Below, piece after piece: positions 7,765 to 16,488 of a DNA stretch of 64,000 nt. Position numbers and translations under genes: made by a program. The notes under the pieces were generated by a model. That model ran no database searches. It was given only the letters and a program-made list of their open reading frames with translations, and had not been told where the DNA came from. Origin of the DNA: Acidobacteriaceae bacterium (GTDB taxonomy: Bacteria; Acidobacteriota; Terriglobia; Terriglobales; Acidobacteriaceae); the NCBI GenBank assembly GCA_003134995.1, contig PLDC01000017.1, positions 232,283 through 296,282 of the forward strand. The letters run 5' to 3'. How positions within the stretch are numbered: the stretch's first letter is position 1; each line of letters opens with the position of its first letter.

Positions 7765-8865
7765 ATGGCGCAGGTCACTATCCATGTCCAACCCCGGCCG
7801 TACCAGGCCCGTATTGAGAACGGCTTGCTCTCGCGCTCCGGAGCTTTGCTGGCGGAGTTGTTGCCGCAAGCCAGCAAGGTGTTCGTCGTAACCGTTGCGC
7901 CGGTGCGCCGGCGCTGGGGCGCAAAACTGATTCGCTCTTTAGTCTCCGCCGGTTTTAAACCGCAGGTCATTCAAATGCCCGACGGTGAACCTGCGAAAAA
8001 ACTCAAGACAATTGAAACGCTCGCCGAAAGACTATCTCGCCTGGGAGCAGATCGCAAAGCTGTTCTGATCGCGCTGGGCGGCGGCGTAGTCGGCGATGTC
8101 ACCGGACTGCTCGCCTCTCTTTACATGCGCGGCGTCGAATTAGTGCAAGTTCCTACCACGCTGCAGGCGCAGGTGGATGCATCGGTAGGCGGCAAGACTG
8201 GAGTGAATCTTGGGGCAGGGAAGAATCTGCTTGGAACTTTCTATCACCCGCGCACCGTTCTGATCGATCCCGAAGTCCTTCGCACGCTGCCCGACCGCGA
8301 GTTCCGCGCAGGACTGTACGAAGCGCTCAAGTGCGGCATCATCGGCGATGTCGAACTTTTTTTGCGCTTTGAACAGAAGCGCGCGCAGATTCTGAAACGC
8401 GATACCGTGGAGGTAGAAGGTTTAATCGCGCAGTCCGTAAAGCTGAAAGCCGAAGTCGTCTCCGCCGATGAACATGAAGGCGGCCTGCGCCGCGTGCTCA
8501 ATCTTGGCCATACCATCGGCCACGCGCTCGAGGCTGAAACCGGCTACCGCAGCCTGCTTCACGGCGAAGCTGTTGCCTGGGGGATGATCGCCGCAACTCA
8601 CATTGCCCTCACCGTTGGCCGCACCGACAGCGTGACCGCCGGACGCATCGCCGATGCCGTGCTTAGCCTGGGCCGCCTGCCCGAACTCAAAGTGAGCGCC
8701 CGCAAAATTCTCGCGCGCCTGCAGGCGGACAAGAAGACGCAAGGTGGCGTGGTTCACTTTGTTCTCCCGCGAGAAATCGGAAAGGTAGAGATCGCAGCCG
8801 ACGTTCCGGACAATGTCGTGCTGGGAGCCGTCGAAGAATTGCGCCGCTTGTCGCACCGCGGGTAG
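7765..8865 (+). CDS. aroB: 3-dehydroquinate synthase
   Basis: This enzyme catalyses the second step of the shikimate pathway, converting DAHP to 3-dehydroquinate with NAD+ and a divalent metal in the cytoplasm. The 366 residues match the usual length. Visible signatures are the NAD-binding GGGVVGDVTGLLAS, the substrate region PTTLQAQVDASVGGKTGVN, KNLLGTFYHP and the metal-ligand region LNLGHTIGHALE with HGEAVAWGM. It is followed 11 bases later by the menaquinone methyltransferase gene, so the pair probably forms a chorismate/menaquinone-linked operon. Confidence 0.97.
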   Translation: MAQVTIHVQPRPYQARIENGLLSRSGALLAELLPQASKVFVVTVAPVRRRWGAKLIRSLVSAGFKPQVIQMPDGEPAKKLKTIETLAERLSRLGADRKAVLIALGGGVVGDVTGLLASLYMRGVELVQVPTTLQAQVDASVGGKTGVNLGAGKNLLGTFYHPRTVLIDPEVLRTLPDREFRAGLYEALKCGIIGDVELFLRFEQKRAQILKRDTVEVEGLIAQSVKLKAEVVSADEHEGGLRRVLNLGHTIGHALEAETGYRSLLHGEAVAWGMIAATHIALTVGRTDSVTAGRIADAVLSLGRLPELKVSARKILARLQADKKTQGGVVHFVLPREIGKVEIAADVPDNVVLGAVEELRRLSHRG

Positions 8866-8876
8866 CTGCGCCAACC

Positions 8877-9653
8877 ATGCCAACAACTCTTAAACCCGTT
8901 CTGGGCGCCGCTCCCGAAGGCGCGCACAATCCTGACGCAGCCGCACGTGCCGTTCGCGAGATGTTTACCTTGATCGCGCCACGCTACGATCTGCTCAACC
9001 ACGTTCTGTCGTTTAACGTAGATCGGCTGTGGTGGCGTCGCACAGCGCGGTCTTTCGCGCACATTCTTGCTCAGCCAGACGCCCGGGTCCTCGATCTCTG
9101 TTGCGGCACTGGAGACATGGCCTTCGCCCTGCGCAAGCAGGCAGTCAAATCCGCTCCGCAGATTCTAGGCGCCGATTTTTCCCACGCCATGCTCCAGCGC
9201 GCCCGCGCGAAGTCGCACAACGAAGACAAGGCCTCGCAAAACGTCAACACGCCGCGCTGGATAGAAGCCGACGCTCTCAACCTTCCGTTTCCAGAACAAC
9301 ATTTCAACCTGGTGACTTCAGCCTTCGGCTTCCGCAATCTCGCCGACTACGATGCTGGCCTGCGCGAGATCGCCCGCGTCCTGCGCCCCGGAGGCGAGTG
9401 CGGCATTCTCGATTTTAGTGAGCCCAAAGGCGTAATCGGCAACTTCTATCGCTTCTACTTCAAGCAGATTTTGCCCCGCGTCGGCACCATGCTCTCGGGA
9501 GTTCGCGGCCCTTACGCCTATCTCCCTACGTCAGTCGAACGCTTTCCGGAGCCGGAAGAAATGCTGGCCCGCATGCGCCAAGCGGGATTCCGCGAAGCCA
9601 CGTGGACGCCTTACACGTTCGGAATCGCCGGATTGTATCGAGGGAAGAAGTAA
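8877..9653 (+). CDS. ubiE: Demethylmenaquinone methyltransferase (UbiE/MenG family)
   Basis: This is a class I SAM-dependent C-methyltransferase of 258 residues. The SAM motif is LDLCCGTGDMAFAL. The family-specific blocks are TSAFGFRNLADY, REIARVLRPGGECGILDFSEP and YRFYFKQILPRVGTMLSG. UbiE/MenG enzymes methylate demethylmenaquinone, the last step of menaquinone synthesis; a menaquinone role is inferred because acidobacteria mostly use menaquinone. It starts at ATG 8877, 11 bases after aroB. A word-type inverted repeat follows directly downstream. Confidence 0.93.
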   Translation: MPTTLKPVLGAAPEGAHNPDAAARAVREMFTLIAPRYDLLNHVLSFNVDRLWWRRTARSFAHILAQPDARVLDLCCGTGDMAFALRKQAVKSAPQILGADFSHAMLQRARAKSHNEDKASQNVNTPRWIEADALNLPFPEQHFNLVTSAFGFRNLADYDAGLREIARVLRPGGECGILDFSEPKGVIGNFYRFYFKQILPRVGTMLSGVRGPYAYLPTSVERFPEPEEMLARMRQAGFREATWTPYTFGIAGLYRGKK

Positions 9654-9663
9654 AGAAGGCAGG

Positions 9664-9741
9664 TGTTAGGGATTAGGAGGCAGGGAATAGGGATTGGCTC
9701 GCCATCGACGTAAATCCCTATTCCCTAATCCCTACCCCCTG
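9664..9741. repeat. Word-type inverted repeat (TAGGGATTAGGG family), supplies a stop codon
   Basis: The left arm (9664-9695) is built from TAGGGATTAGG and GGGAATAGGGATT. The right arm (9712-9741) is the reverse complement, AAATCCCTATTCCCTAATCCC. It sits between convergent ubiE and the epimerase gene. The epimerase stop codon (TAG, 9732-9734 on the minus strand) and its last codons lie inside the right arm. A second member is at 29630-29735. It could also act as a bidirectional terminator. Confidence 0.85.
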
Positions 9742-10790
9742 CTCTTCACGCTATCGGCAAACGCATCCACAATCATATAGCGCATTAAATTCTCGTACTC
9801 GGCGCCCAGAAAGCTCCGCAGCCGATCCGTATTCATAATGTATTCGCCGGTCATATAAGGCAGTGCCTCCGGAGGAATCGCCGAAATCTGCCGCTTCCAC
9901 ATATACTGCAGCACCAGCTTCATCGCCCACTTTCCCGGCACGCGCACCAGTTTCGCCTGCGCCATTTCGATGCAACGTCCGAAGGTAAGTGGCTCACCGC
10001 GCCCAGCCACGTTCAGGATCGTCAGCCGCTGCGCTTCCGGATCGCGATGCAGAATGTGCGCGATCAGCCGTGCCATATCGTCCACGTGCACAAACTGAAT
10101 CTTGTTGTCGAGATACTGCTGCCCGCGCGGCATCATGCAAGGCAGTCGTTTGCCCTCGCTTCGCATTTTTTCCGCCCGCGGGCCCTTGCCATTAATCGTG
10201 CCTCGAAATGCTCCAAGGAGATAATTCTCCACGCTGGCTCCGGCAAAAATATGCGGACGCAGAATGTACACGCTGCATCCTCGCAGCGCCGGTGCGCGCT
10301 GCTGTACCACCTCGTCGGATTGTTTCTTATGAATTGCGTAAGGCAAGGTGTGCGCCGCGAGCACGGATTCCTCCCTCGCTGGCGCCGACAGGCTGGGCCC
10401 GTACGCAGAAACACTGCTCGGGAAAATAAATTGCCGGATCGGATTTTCCGCGGTCCGATTTGCCTCGGTAATAGCTTCCATCACACGCGCCGTACCGGCC
10501 ACGTTGATCTGCCACATGCGTTCGGTATCAAGCACTCCCGTGCGCACCGCATCAATCACAAATGCAAGATGAATCACCGCAACCGGATGCGTCTCGTGCA
10601 GCAGTTCGTAAAACGTCCGCGTGGAAGATTCCTGGCCGAGATCGAGCTGCTCAAACTGTAAAGGTAAATCGGTTTGGGGCGGACTCAAGTCCACCCCAAT
10701 CACCGAGAAATCTCCCAGCAGCGGGAGCAACCTGGAGCCCAGGTTTCCCGCGATGCCGGTGACTACAACGACAGGTTTAGCGCTCTCCAT
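9732..10790 (-). CDS. NAD-dependent epimerase/dehydratase family protein (extended SDR)
   Basis: The 352-residue product has an N-terminal Rossmann motif TGIAGNLGSRLL, the acidic NAD-ribose region VIGVDLS, the active-site serine block FPSSVSAYG and the catalytic YAIHK (YxxxK). This is the extended short-chain dehydrogenase architecture used by nucleotide-sugar epimerases and related enzymes; the substrate cannot be deduced. It starts 15 bases after the PpiC-like gene on the same strand, so the two are probably co-transcribed. The last codons and the TAG stop fall inside a repeat, so the original C-terminus may have been slightly different. Confidence 0.85.
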   Translation of the reverse strand: MESAKPVVVVTGIAGNLGSRLLPLLGDFSVIGVDLSPPQTDLPLQFEQLDLGQESSTRTFYELLHETHPVAVIHLAFVIDAVRTGVLDTERMWQINVAGTARVMEAITEANRTAENPIRQFIFPSSVSAYGPSLSAPAREESVLAAHTLPYAIHKKQSDEVVQQRAPALRGCSVYILRPHIFAGASVENYLLGAFRGTINGKGPRAEKMRSEGKRLPCMMPRGQQYLDNKIQFVHVDDMARLIAHILHRDPEAQRLTILNVAGRGEPLTFGRCIEMAQAKLVRVPGKWAMKLVLQYMWKRQISAIPPEALPYMTGEYIMNTDRLRSFLGAEYENLMRYMIVDAFADSVKSRG

Positions 10791-10805
10791 TTAGCTCGGC
10801 GTACG

Positions 10806-12080
10806 TCAGTTCGGCTTCGCCGGAGCTTGTGTAGCTGGAGCTTGCGCCGGCGTGCTCGGAGCCGGCGGCGTGGCCGGTTGTGCCGCACCCTGCGGCCCTC
10901 CCGGCGGAGTCATCCGCGGACGGCGCGCCGGTCCCGGCGGCGGCGCTGGTCCAAAGTACACCTCGTTCGTTACCGCCTGATACGAATTCGTGTACTTGTC
11001 CATCATCGACTTCAACTGTTCGCCCTTCAGCTTGGTATGGATTTCTTCCTTCACCTGATCCAGCGGCAGAACTTCCTTGCTTACCACTTTGTAAATGTAA
11101 TGTCCGCCATTGTCGCTGATCACTGCGGACACCTCGCCCACTTTCAGATCGAACACCGATGCGTGTGCCGGGGGCAGTCCGGTGCGCCGCACTTTGGGCA
11201 GATTCACCGTCGGGTTATCCACCTTCGTTCCCGCCGCTTCAAACGCATCCTTCTGCAGCTTGATGAAATCCTCACCGCCTACTGCCCGCTGCCGCAGGGT
11301 TTCGGCCAACGCGGTCATCTCCTGCTCGCCTTTTTCCTGCTTCGCCTTGTCCGCAGCTTCTTTGGCCTTCTGCTGTTCGTCCGTCAGTTTCTCGTTCTCT
11401 TTGGCTTCGTTCTTCGCTTCTTCCTTCTCCTCAGCCGTTGCCTGCTTGTTCTTTGGGATGAACAGCCGGTCCAGCGAGAACTGCTCGTACGCTTCAGGGT
11501 TTTCCTTGTAATACGTTTCAATCTTCGCGTCCGGAACCTTGTCCGCATCTTCGCGCACGGAGTCCTGCATCTTCTGCGCAAGAATTCTCATCTTCACGAA
11601 TTTCAGCGTCTCTGTGTAGCCTTCAGTCTTATCGAGACCCTTCTTCTTCGCGGTCTCTGACATAGCGATCGCGCTCGGAAGCTGATTCGCCAGCGTGCGC
11701 TTCTGCTGCGCATTCAGCGGAGTCGGCCCCTGTTGCAGCGCCTTGGTGAGCTTCTCGAACTCGGCCCGCGTGATTACGCAGTCGGTCGGCTTCTTGGCAG
11801 TGGCAGCTGCACCAGTCTTGCCAGCAGCCGCGCCCGTCTTTGCCGCGGCGGTAGACGCAGGCGCGGCGTGGCTGAACTCAGGGCACGAAACACCTTTGAC
11901 GGTAATTACAGCCGCACTCATCGGTACTTCAGCCGGCGCTGCTTCTTTCGGAGCCGCCGCCGGACTAGCCGGAGATGCCTGCTCCGCAGCCGGCGTAGAC
12001 TGCGCCGCCGGCGCTGCTGGCTGCGCTTGTCCCCAAGCCAGCGTTCCCATTAACACACACACCAACCAACTCTTACGCAT
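10806..12080 (-). CDS. Exported peptidyl-prolyl isomerase of the PpiC/SurA type
   Basis: The start at ATG 12080 (MRKSWLVCVLMGTLAW) is chosen over the in-frame 12098 because GGAGGA lies just upstream; the product is 424 residues. After the signal peptide comes a long Ala/Pro-rich linker (about 20-110). An all-helical SurA-N-like region (LNAQQKRTLANQLPSAIAM) and a Lys/Glu-rich coiled segment (about 215-255) follow. A parvulin-like domain comes next (VGEVSAVISDNGGHYIYKVV), then a second Pro/Ala-rich tail. It probably assists outer-membrane or periplasmic protein folding. The catalytic parvulin fold is less conserved than in textbook members, so a purely chaperone role is possible. Confidence 0.8.
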   Translation of the reverse strand: MRKSWLVCVLMGTLAWGQAQPAAPAAQSTPAAEQASPASPAAAPKEAAPAEVPMSAAVITVKGVSCPEFSHAAPASTAAAKTGAAAGKTGAAATAKKPTDCVITRAEFEKLTKALQQGPTPLNAQQKRTLANQLPSAIAMSETAKKKGLDKTEGYTETLKFVKMRILAQKMQDSVREDADKVPDAKIETYYKENPEAYEQFSLDRLFIPKNKQATAEEKEEAKNEAKENEKLTDEQQKAKEAADKAKQEKGEQEMTALAETLRQRAVGGEDFIKLQKDAFEAAGTKVDNPTVNLPKVRRTGLPPAHASVFDLKVGEVSAVISDNGGHYIYKVVSKEVLPLDQVKEEIHTKLKGEQLKSMMDKYTNSYQAVTNEVYFGPAPPPGPARRPRMTPPGGPQGAAQPATPPAPSTPAQAPATQAPAKPN

Positions 12081-12374
12081 ACAAGATTCCTCCATCAAGG
12101 ATTGGTTACATCAGGAAGTTAACAAACTCAACCGATCATCGTAGCATATACGCGGTTCGTCGCAGTAGCCGCGGCTGGGCGTCAGCCACAGCTTGCAAAA
12201 TCCTTCATCTTGACAACAAGTCCGTGGTCTGCCGCATGACCCCACAAACGGTTTACCCTGTGTCCTCTGTGTCCCCTGTGTTAAAGGATGTTGATCTTGC
12301 CGGCGAAGCTACAAGCTAGAAGCTCATGCACCGAATAACTAGCGCAACCCAAGCGAACCAGCGATAATCCCAAC
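12081..12374. other. Divergent intergenic region with repeat fragments
   Basis: This gap separates the divergent PpiC-like and CDF genes and should hold both promoters; no clear -35/-10 pair was found. It contains a one-armed word repeat (about 12257-12288: CCTGTGTCCTCTGTGTCCCC), a relative of the GGACACAGAGG type. It also contains the word string GAAGCTACAAGCTAGAAGC (12305-12323), which resembles the 15-base words at the start of the glycosyltransferase gene at 30680. Confidence 0.5.
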
Positions 12375-13805
12375 ATGTCAGGAACTCCGGCCCTTTACTC
12401 GCCGAACGCCATGCGCGCCGAAAAACGCGCGGTCGCGGGAAATTCTGTCATCGCCGCAGTCCTTGTCACCGTCGGCAAAATCGTAGTTGGAGTAACCACA
12501 GGCAGCTTGGGAATTCTCTCCGAAGCCGCCCATTCCGCCCTTGATCTCATCGCAGCTTTCCTAACCTACCTTTCTGTAGGAGTCTCCGACAAACCCGCCG
12601 ACGCCGACCACCAATACGGTCATGGCAAAGTAGAAAACTTTTCCGCTTTCGTAGAAACCGCGCTGCTGCTGCTGACTTGTGCCTGGGTTATCTACGAAGC
12701 CGTAATGCGCCTGTTCTTTCGCCATGTCGAAGTCGAGCCTTCCGTCTGGGCCTTCGCGGTGATGCTGATCTCGATGGCCGTCGATGTGTGGCGTTCGCGC
12801 GCGCTAGGCCGCATCGCCACCAAATACGAGAGTCAAGCTCTCGAAGCTGACGCACTGCACTTCTCAACCGATGTCTGGTCCGCAGGAGTAGTTGTCGTCG
12901 GCCTTGTGCTGATCCTGCTCGGCCGCATCTATCATCTCGATTGGCTTCGCTTGGCCGACCCAATAGCGGCGCTGTTCGTCGGCGGAGTAATTATCTCCGT
13001 AAGCTGGAGACTCGCGCGCCGCACGGTAGATGCCCTGTTAGACGCCGCGCCTGCTGGAGTTCGCGCCCAGATTACAGACGCAGTCTCGCACGTCGATGGC
13101 GTGCTAGAAATTGGACGCGTGCGCATTCGCCGCGCCGGCAATCGTTACTTCGCCGATCTCGCGGTCGGATTTGCCCGCACTGTGACTTTCCAGCGCTCGG
13201 AGCAGTTAGTCGAAGCCGTAACCGAAGCGGTTCGCCGCATCCTGCCCGACGCCGATGTCACCGTTCAACCGCTGCCGCGCGCGCAGCGTTCGGAAAATAT
13301 CTTCGACCGCATTCGCGCCGTCGCTACCCGCCACAATCTCAACGTCCACGACATCAGCGTGCAGGATCTTCATGGCCGCCTCCATGTCGAGCAACATGTC
13401 GAGCTCGACGAAAATCTGACTTTGAAAACCGCTCACGATCAAGTTACGGAACTCGAAGCCGATATGCGCCGCGAAGTTAGCGAGATCGCCGACATTCTTA
13501 CACACATCGAGAGCGAGCCCGCGACCATTGAAACCGGCGACGAACTGGTGCGCGACGCCGATCTCGAGCGCAGGCTTAAATCCGTAGCCACGCAGTTTCC
13601 CGAGATTCTCGACGTGCACGAGTTCATCATCAAACTGGTTCGCGGACGACTTTACGTTTCCTGCCATTGCACGCTCTCCGACGACCTCTCGCTCGCCCGC
13701 GTTCACGACATCCAGACCGAACTCGAAATCAAATTCAAGCAGGCCGCACCGGAGCTGTTCCGCGTGCTGATTCATCCCGAGCCCAGTACGGATAACCGCA
13801 GATAA
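12375..13805 (+). CDS. Cation diffusion facilitator (CDF) exporter with extended C-terminus
   Basis: The 476-residue protein has an N-terminal CDF membrane domain of six helices (residues about 20-215). Metal-site motifs are SEAAHSALDL (HxxxD on helix 2) and HFSTDVWS (HxxxD on helix 5), with a His/Asp loop ADADHQYGHGKVE in between. The family exports Zn2+, Fe2+, Co2+ or Mn2+ in exchange for protons. The cytoplasmic part is about twice the usual length: one dimerisation-type domain (about 220-300), a second His-rich ferredoxin-like segment (LHGRLHVEQHVELDE) and a third (VRGRLYVSCHCTLSDD). The metal is not predictable. The OsmC gene follows after four bases. Confidence 0.92.
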   Translation: MSGTPALYSPNAMRAEKRAVAGNSVIAAVLVTVGKIVVGVTTGSLGILSEAAHSALDLIAAFLTYLSVGVSDKPADADHQYGHGKVENFSAFVETALLLLTCAWVIYEAVMRLFFRHVEVEPSVWAFAVMLISMAVDVWRSRALGRIATKYESQALEADALHFSTDVWSAGVVVVGLVLILLGRIYHLDWLRLADPIAALFVGGVIISVSWRLARRTVDALLDAAPAGVRAQITDAVSHVDGVLEIGRVRIRRAGNRYFADLAVGFARTVTFQRSEQLVEAVTEAVRRILPDADVTVQPLPRAQRSENIFDRIRAVATRHNLNVHDISVQDLHGRLHVEQHVELDENLTLKTAHDQVTELEADMRREVSEIADILTHIESEPATIETGDELVRDADLERRLKSVATQFPEILDVHEFIIKLVRGRLYVSCHCTLSDDLSLARVHDIQTELEIKFKQAAPELFRVLIHPEPSTDNRR

Positions 13806-13809
13806 ACTT

Positions 13810-14211
13810 ATGACGAACGCAAAGACAACTTGGATTGAAAAACACCGTTTCAACGGCATCTCCGACAGCGGACACCAGATCGTTGTCGATGGCGACAAGA
13901 CAGCAGGGAACAGCCCGATGGAACTCGTTCTCATCGGCCTGTGCGGCTGCACGGGTTACGACGTTATTTCTATTCTGCAAAAGAAACGCGAACCGTTTAC
14001 GAGTCTCGAAGTGCGCGCCCAAGCCGAGCGAGCGACCGAGCAGCCTTCCGTCTACACAGAAATCAAATTGATTTATCGCGTCGGCGGCAAAGTTACTCGC
14101 AAGGCGGTCGAAGACGCAGTCCGACTCTCGAAAGAAAAGTACTGCTCGGTCTCAGCCATGCTCGCCAAGACCGCGAAAATTACCGCTGAGGTCGAATATG
14201 TAGACGGTTAG
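13810..14211 (+). CDS. OsmC/Ohr family protein (YhfA-like)
   Basis: The 133-residue protein has the OsmC fold signatures SPMELVLIGLCGCTGYDV and EKYCSVSAML, which hold the two conserved redox cysteines. OsmC-like proteins reduce organic or fatty-acid hydroperoxides; the YhfA branch is less well characterised. It lies four bases after the CDF exporter and is almost certainly co-transcribed, suggesting a shared metal or oxidative stress response (inference). Confidence 0.88.
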   Translation: MTNAKTTWIEKHRFNGISDSGHQIVVDGDKTAGNSPMELVLIGLCGCTGYDVISILQKKREPFTSLEVRAQAERATEQPSVYTEIKLIYRVGGKVTRKAVEDAVRLSKEKYCSVSAMLAKTAKITAEVEYVDG

Positions 14212-14263
14212 AAGCTCTCGCCTTGACCGCTTCATATCTGCTGCCTGATCATCGAAGCGATTC

Positions 14264-15261
14264 CTGCGGATTGAAATCGCAAACTCCAAGCAAACACGCC
14301 CGCACCCTCTACGCGGATATTTCTTCATCGCCTCGGCGGCATTTCTCTGGGGAGTTTCAGCCGCTCTCGGCCGTGCCGTCTTTACCGGCAAGCTGCCGTT
14401 AGGCTCAGCCGCGCTTCGTCCAATCGATCCGCTGATTCTCTCGCAGACCCGCACGACATTCTCTCTCCTGGTGCTGCTTCCTCTTCTCGTTGCATCCAAA
14501 GGATGGCAGCGGATCAAGCTTCCCGCGCGCGATCTCGCTTACTGCTTCCTGTTAGGCACGCTCGGCGTAGCGGTCTCGAATTACTTTATTATGTCGCGAT
14601 CCAAAGAACAAACGTTGCGACTGCGATCATCGTGCAGTACACGGCGCCGGTGTGGGTGCTCTTCTATGTAGTGGCTCGCGGCCAGCAAAAGCTGTCGCTG
14701 CAAAAAGTGGTTGCCGTTGCGCTGGCCGTCACTGGAATTGCTCTTGTCATCGGCATTGTCGGACCAAAATCAAATGGCGGACAGTCGCTGCGCCTCGATT
14801 CCTATGGCGTTATCGCGGCGCTTCTGGCGTCGTTTTCATTCGCCTTCTATAACGTAAGCGGCCATCGCATCCTCGCGCGTTACGACCGCTGGCGCGTGCT
14901 GGTCTGGACTCTCACCGCTGCGGCCGTCTTTTGGCTGGTCGTCAATCCACCATGGAAAGTCGTTGCCGCCCACTACGCACCCGTGCAATGGCTGTTCCTA
15001 TTTGTCTTCTCGATGACCTCGGTTCTCGGAGCTTTCTCGCTGTACTTCCTCGGTCTGCAGTATCTCGAACCCACGCGAGCCATCATCGCCAGTTGCCTCG
15101 AGCCGGTTTTCTCGATCATTCTCGCTGCGCTGCTGCTAGGAGAAGTGCTGCATCCAATTCAGACGCTCGGAATTATCTTTGTGCTGGCCGCCATCGTGAT
15201 TGTGCAGCGCCCGGATCGCAGAGTTCATGGCGACTCCGTGATGGTCGAGCCGATCGAATAA
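14264..15261 (+). pseudogene. EamA/DMT-family transporter, frameshifted
   Basis: Two reading frames together make one ten-helix EamA-type permease. The first (about 14264-14587) reads YFFIASAAFLWGVSAALGRA and ends with LGTLGVAVSNYF. The second (about 14587-15261) continues YYVAIQRTNVATAIIVQYTA through the second EamA repeat (MTSVLGAFSLYFLGLQYLEP). The junction at 14585-14587 needs one additional T (AAT TAC TTT TAT TAT) to restore the frame. No ATG precedes the first half; CTG 14264 or the ATT after it would serve, so the start is uncertain. Substrates of the family are small metabolites or amino acids. It is either a recent loss-of-function mutation or a base-calling error. Confidence 0.8.
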
Positions 15262-15317
15262 GAAATTAGACAGAACGTTGACATTGCGCATCGCCGGTTC
15301 AAGCATCTAAGGACGCT

Positions 15318-15860
15318 ATGACACTAAAAACCTTCGCTGCCTGCTTGCTTCTCTCGATCGCGCAACTCGCCTTTGCTGCGGATGCCCAGTGGATACTGCA
15401 ACAGGGCACCCTCACCTACCACGCATCTCACCGTCTGCACGAGACCGAAGGCGTCAGCCATGACGCCCATGGCAAGGGAATTTGCCAGGCCGGACGATGC
15501 GACTTCACGATCACGGTTCCAATAAAATCATTCGACTCCGGCAACAGCGAACGCGATAGCCACATGATGCGAGTCACGCGCGGCGACCAATTCCCCACGG
15601 TGACCGTGCGCACGCATTTGCCCGAATCCGCCACCACATCTGCAACTGTTCAAGCCGACCTTGAAATCCAATTCGCCGGCCAGACCGCGCAGTACAAGCA
15701 GGTTCCGTTCCAACTCGTGACGCAGGGAAAGCAGATACGAATTACTGGAACGATTCCAGCCACACTCGCCGATTTCAAGATCGAACCGCCCTCGCTGCTC
15801 ACGATGAAGGTGAAAAACGACATCCCAGTGCGCGTCGATTTGACCTGGACTCCGCAATAA
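15318..15860 (+). CDS. YceI-family periplasmic protein
   Basis: The 180-residue product has a signal peptide (MTLKTFAACLLLSIAQLAFA) followed by a YceI-like lipocalin fold. Recognisable segments are TYHASHRLHETEGVSH, FDSGNSERDSHMM and ADFKIEPPSLLTMKVKNDIPV. The family binds polyisoprenoid-type lipids in a beta-barrel. This copy resembles the variant often found near respiratory or cytochrome genes. Its neighbours are a frameshifted permease and a PstS-like protein on the same strand, so no pathway can be assigned. Confidence 0.85.
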   Translation: MTLKTFAACLLLSIAQLAFAADAQWILQQGTLTYHASHRLHETEGVSHDAHGKGICQAGRCDFTITVPIKSFDSGNSERDSHMMRVTRGDQFPTVTVRTHLPESATTSATVQADLEIQFAGQTAQYKQVPFQLVTQGKQIRITGTIPATLADFKIEPPSLLTMKVKNDIPVRVDLTWTPQ

Positions 15861-16024
15861 CGAGTCCGCAACCGAGCGAGTCCGCAAAGCGGTTCGCACG
15901 AGCCGGATGTTTCCTTCCTTGGTTCGCTCACACCTTTGACAATGTTTTTACTTCTTCAGCTATGATTCTGGGGTAGCCTCGTCGTATCGCTTCAAGTCAC
16001 AACATATTGAGACTGGATGTGCTT

Positions 16025-16468
16025 ATGAGACTTCAACGGCTTGCCGTGCTTCCGGTTTTTCTCCTGGCGATTCTCACACCTTGCTTCGCCCACCACATGG
16101 CCGTTGTAGTCAACAAAGACAACAAGGTGGAGAACGTTACCGCCGTCCACCTCGGCAAGATTTTCCGCACCGAGGTCAAGCTCTGGCCTGACGGCAAGAA
16201 TATTACGCTGGTTTTGCATAAGGATTCCGAGGGCGAAACCGAAACGCTCCAGCGTCTGATCAAGATGAGCCCCGGCGAACTAAAGGCGTTGATCGCTGCG
16301 CACAAAGATTCCGTCGTGATCGTCGATTCGGACGCGGATGTACTGAAGATGATCCAATCCATGCCAGGCGCAGTGGGCCTGGTGGAAATACATTCTATCG
16401 ACAAAAGCGTCAACGTCGTGAAGGTCGACGGAAAACTGCCCATGGAAGCGGGATATTTACCGCATTAG
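16025..16468 (+). CDS. Small exported PstS-like phosphate-binding-type domain protein
   Basis: The start at ATG 16025 gives 148 residues with a signal peptide (MRLQRLAVLPVFLLAIL...CFA). The mature part matches one lobe of periplasmic binding proteins of the PstS class: VTAVHLGKIFRTEVKLWPDGKNITLV and MIQSMPGAVGLVE. Such stand-alone 'PBP-like' proteins are much shorter than true phosphate-binding proteins (about 300 residues) and lack a neighbouring ABC transporter here. They are often found with two-component or iron/phosphate stress genes. The ligand is unknown. Confidence 0.75.
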   Translation: MRLQRLAVLPVFLLAILTPCFAHHMAVVVNKDNKVENVTAVHLGKIFRTEVKLWPDGKNITLVLHKDSEGETETLQRLIKMSPGELKALIAAHKDSVVIVDSDADVLKMIQSMPGAVGLVEIHSIDKSVNVVKVDGKLPMEAGYLPH

Positions 16469-16488
16469 CCCGTTCTTGATTTCGATCC

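Noticed and set aside
10674-11660. Plus-strand 328-codon frame across the PpiC-like and epimerase genes
   Set aside because: It spans two well-supported minus-strand genes and has low-complexity Arg/Leu composition.
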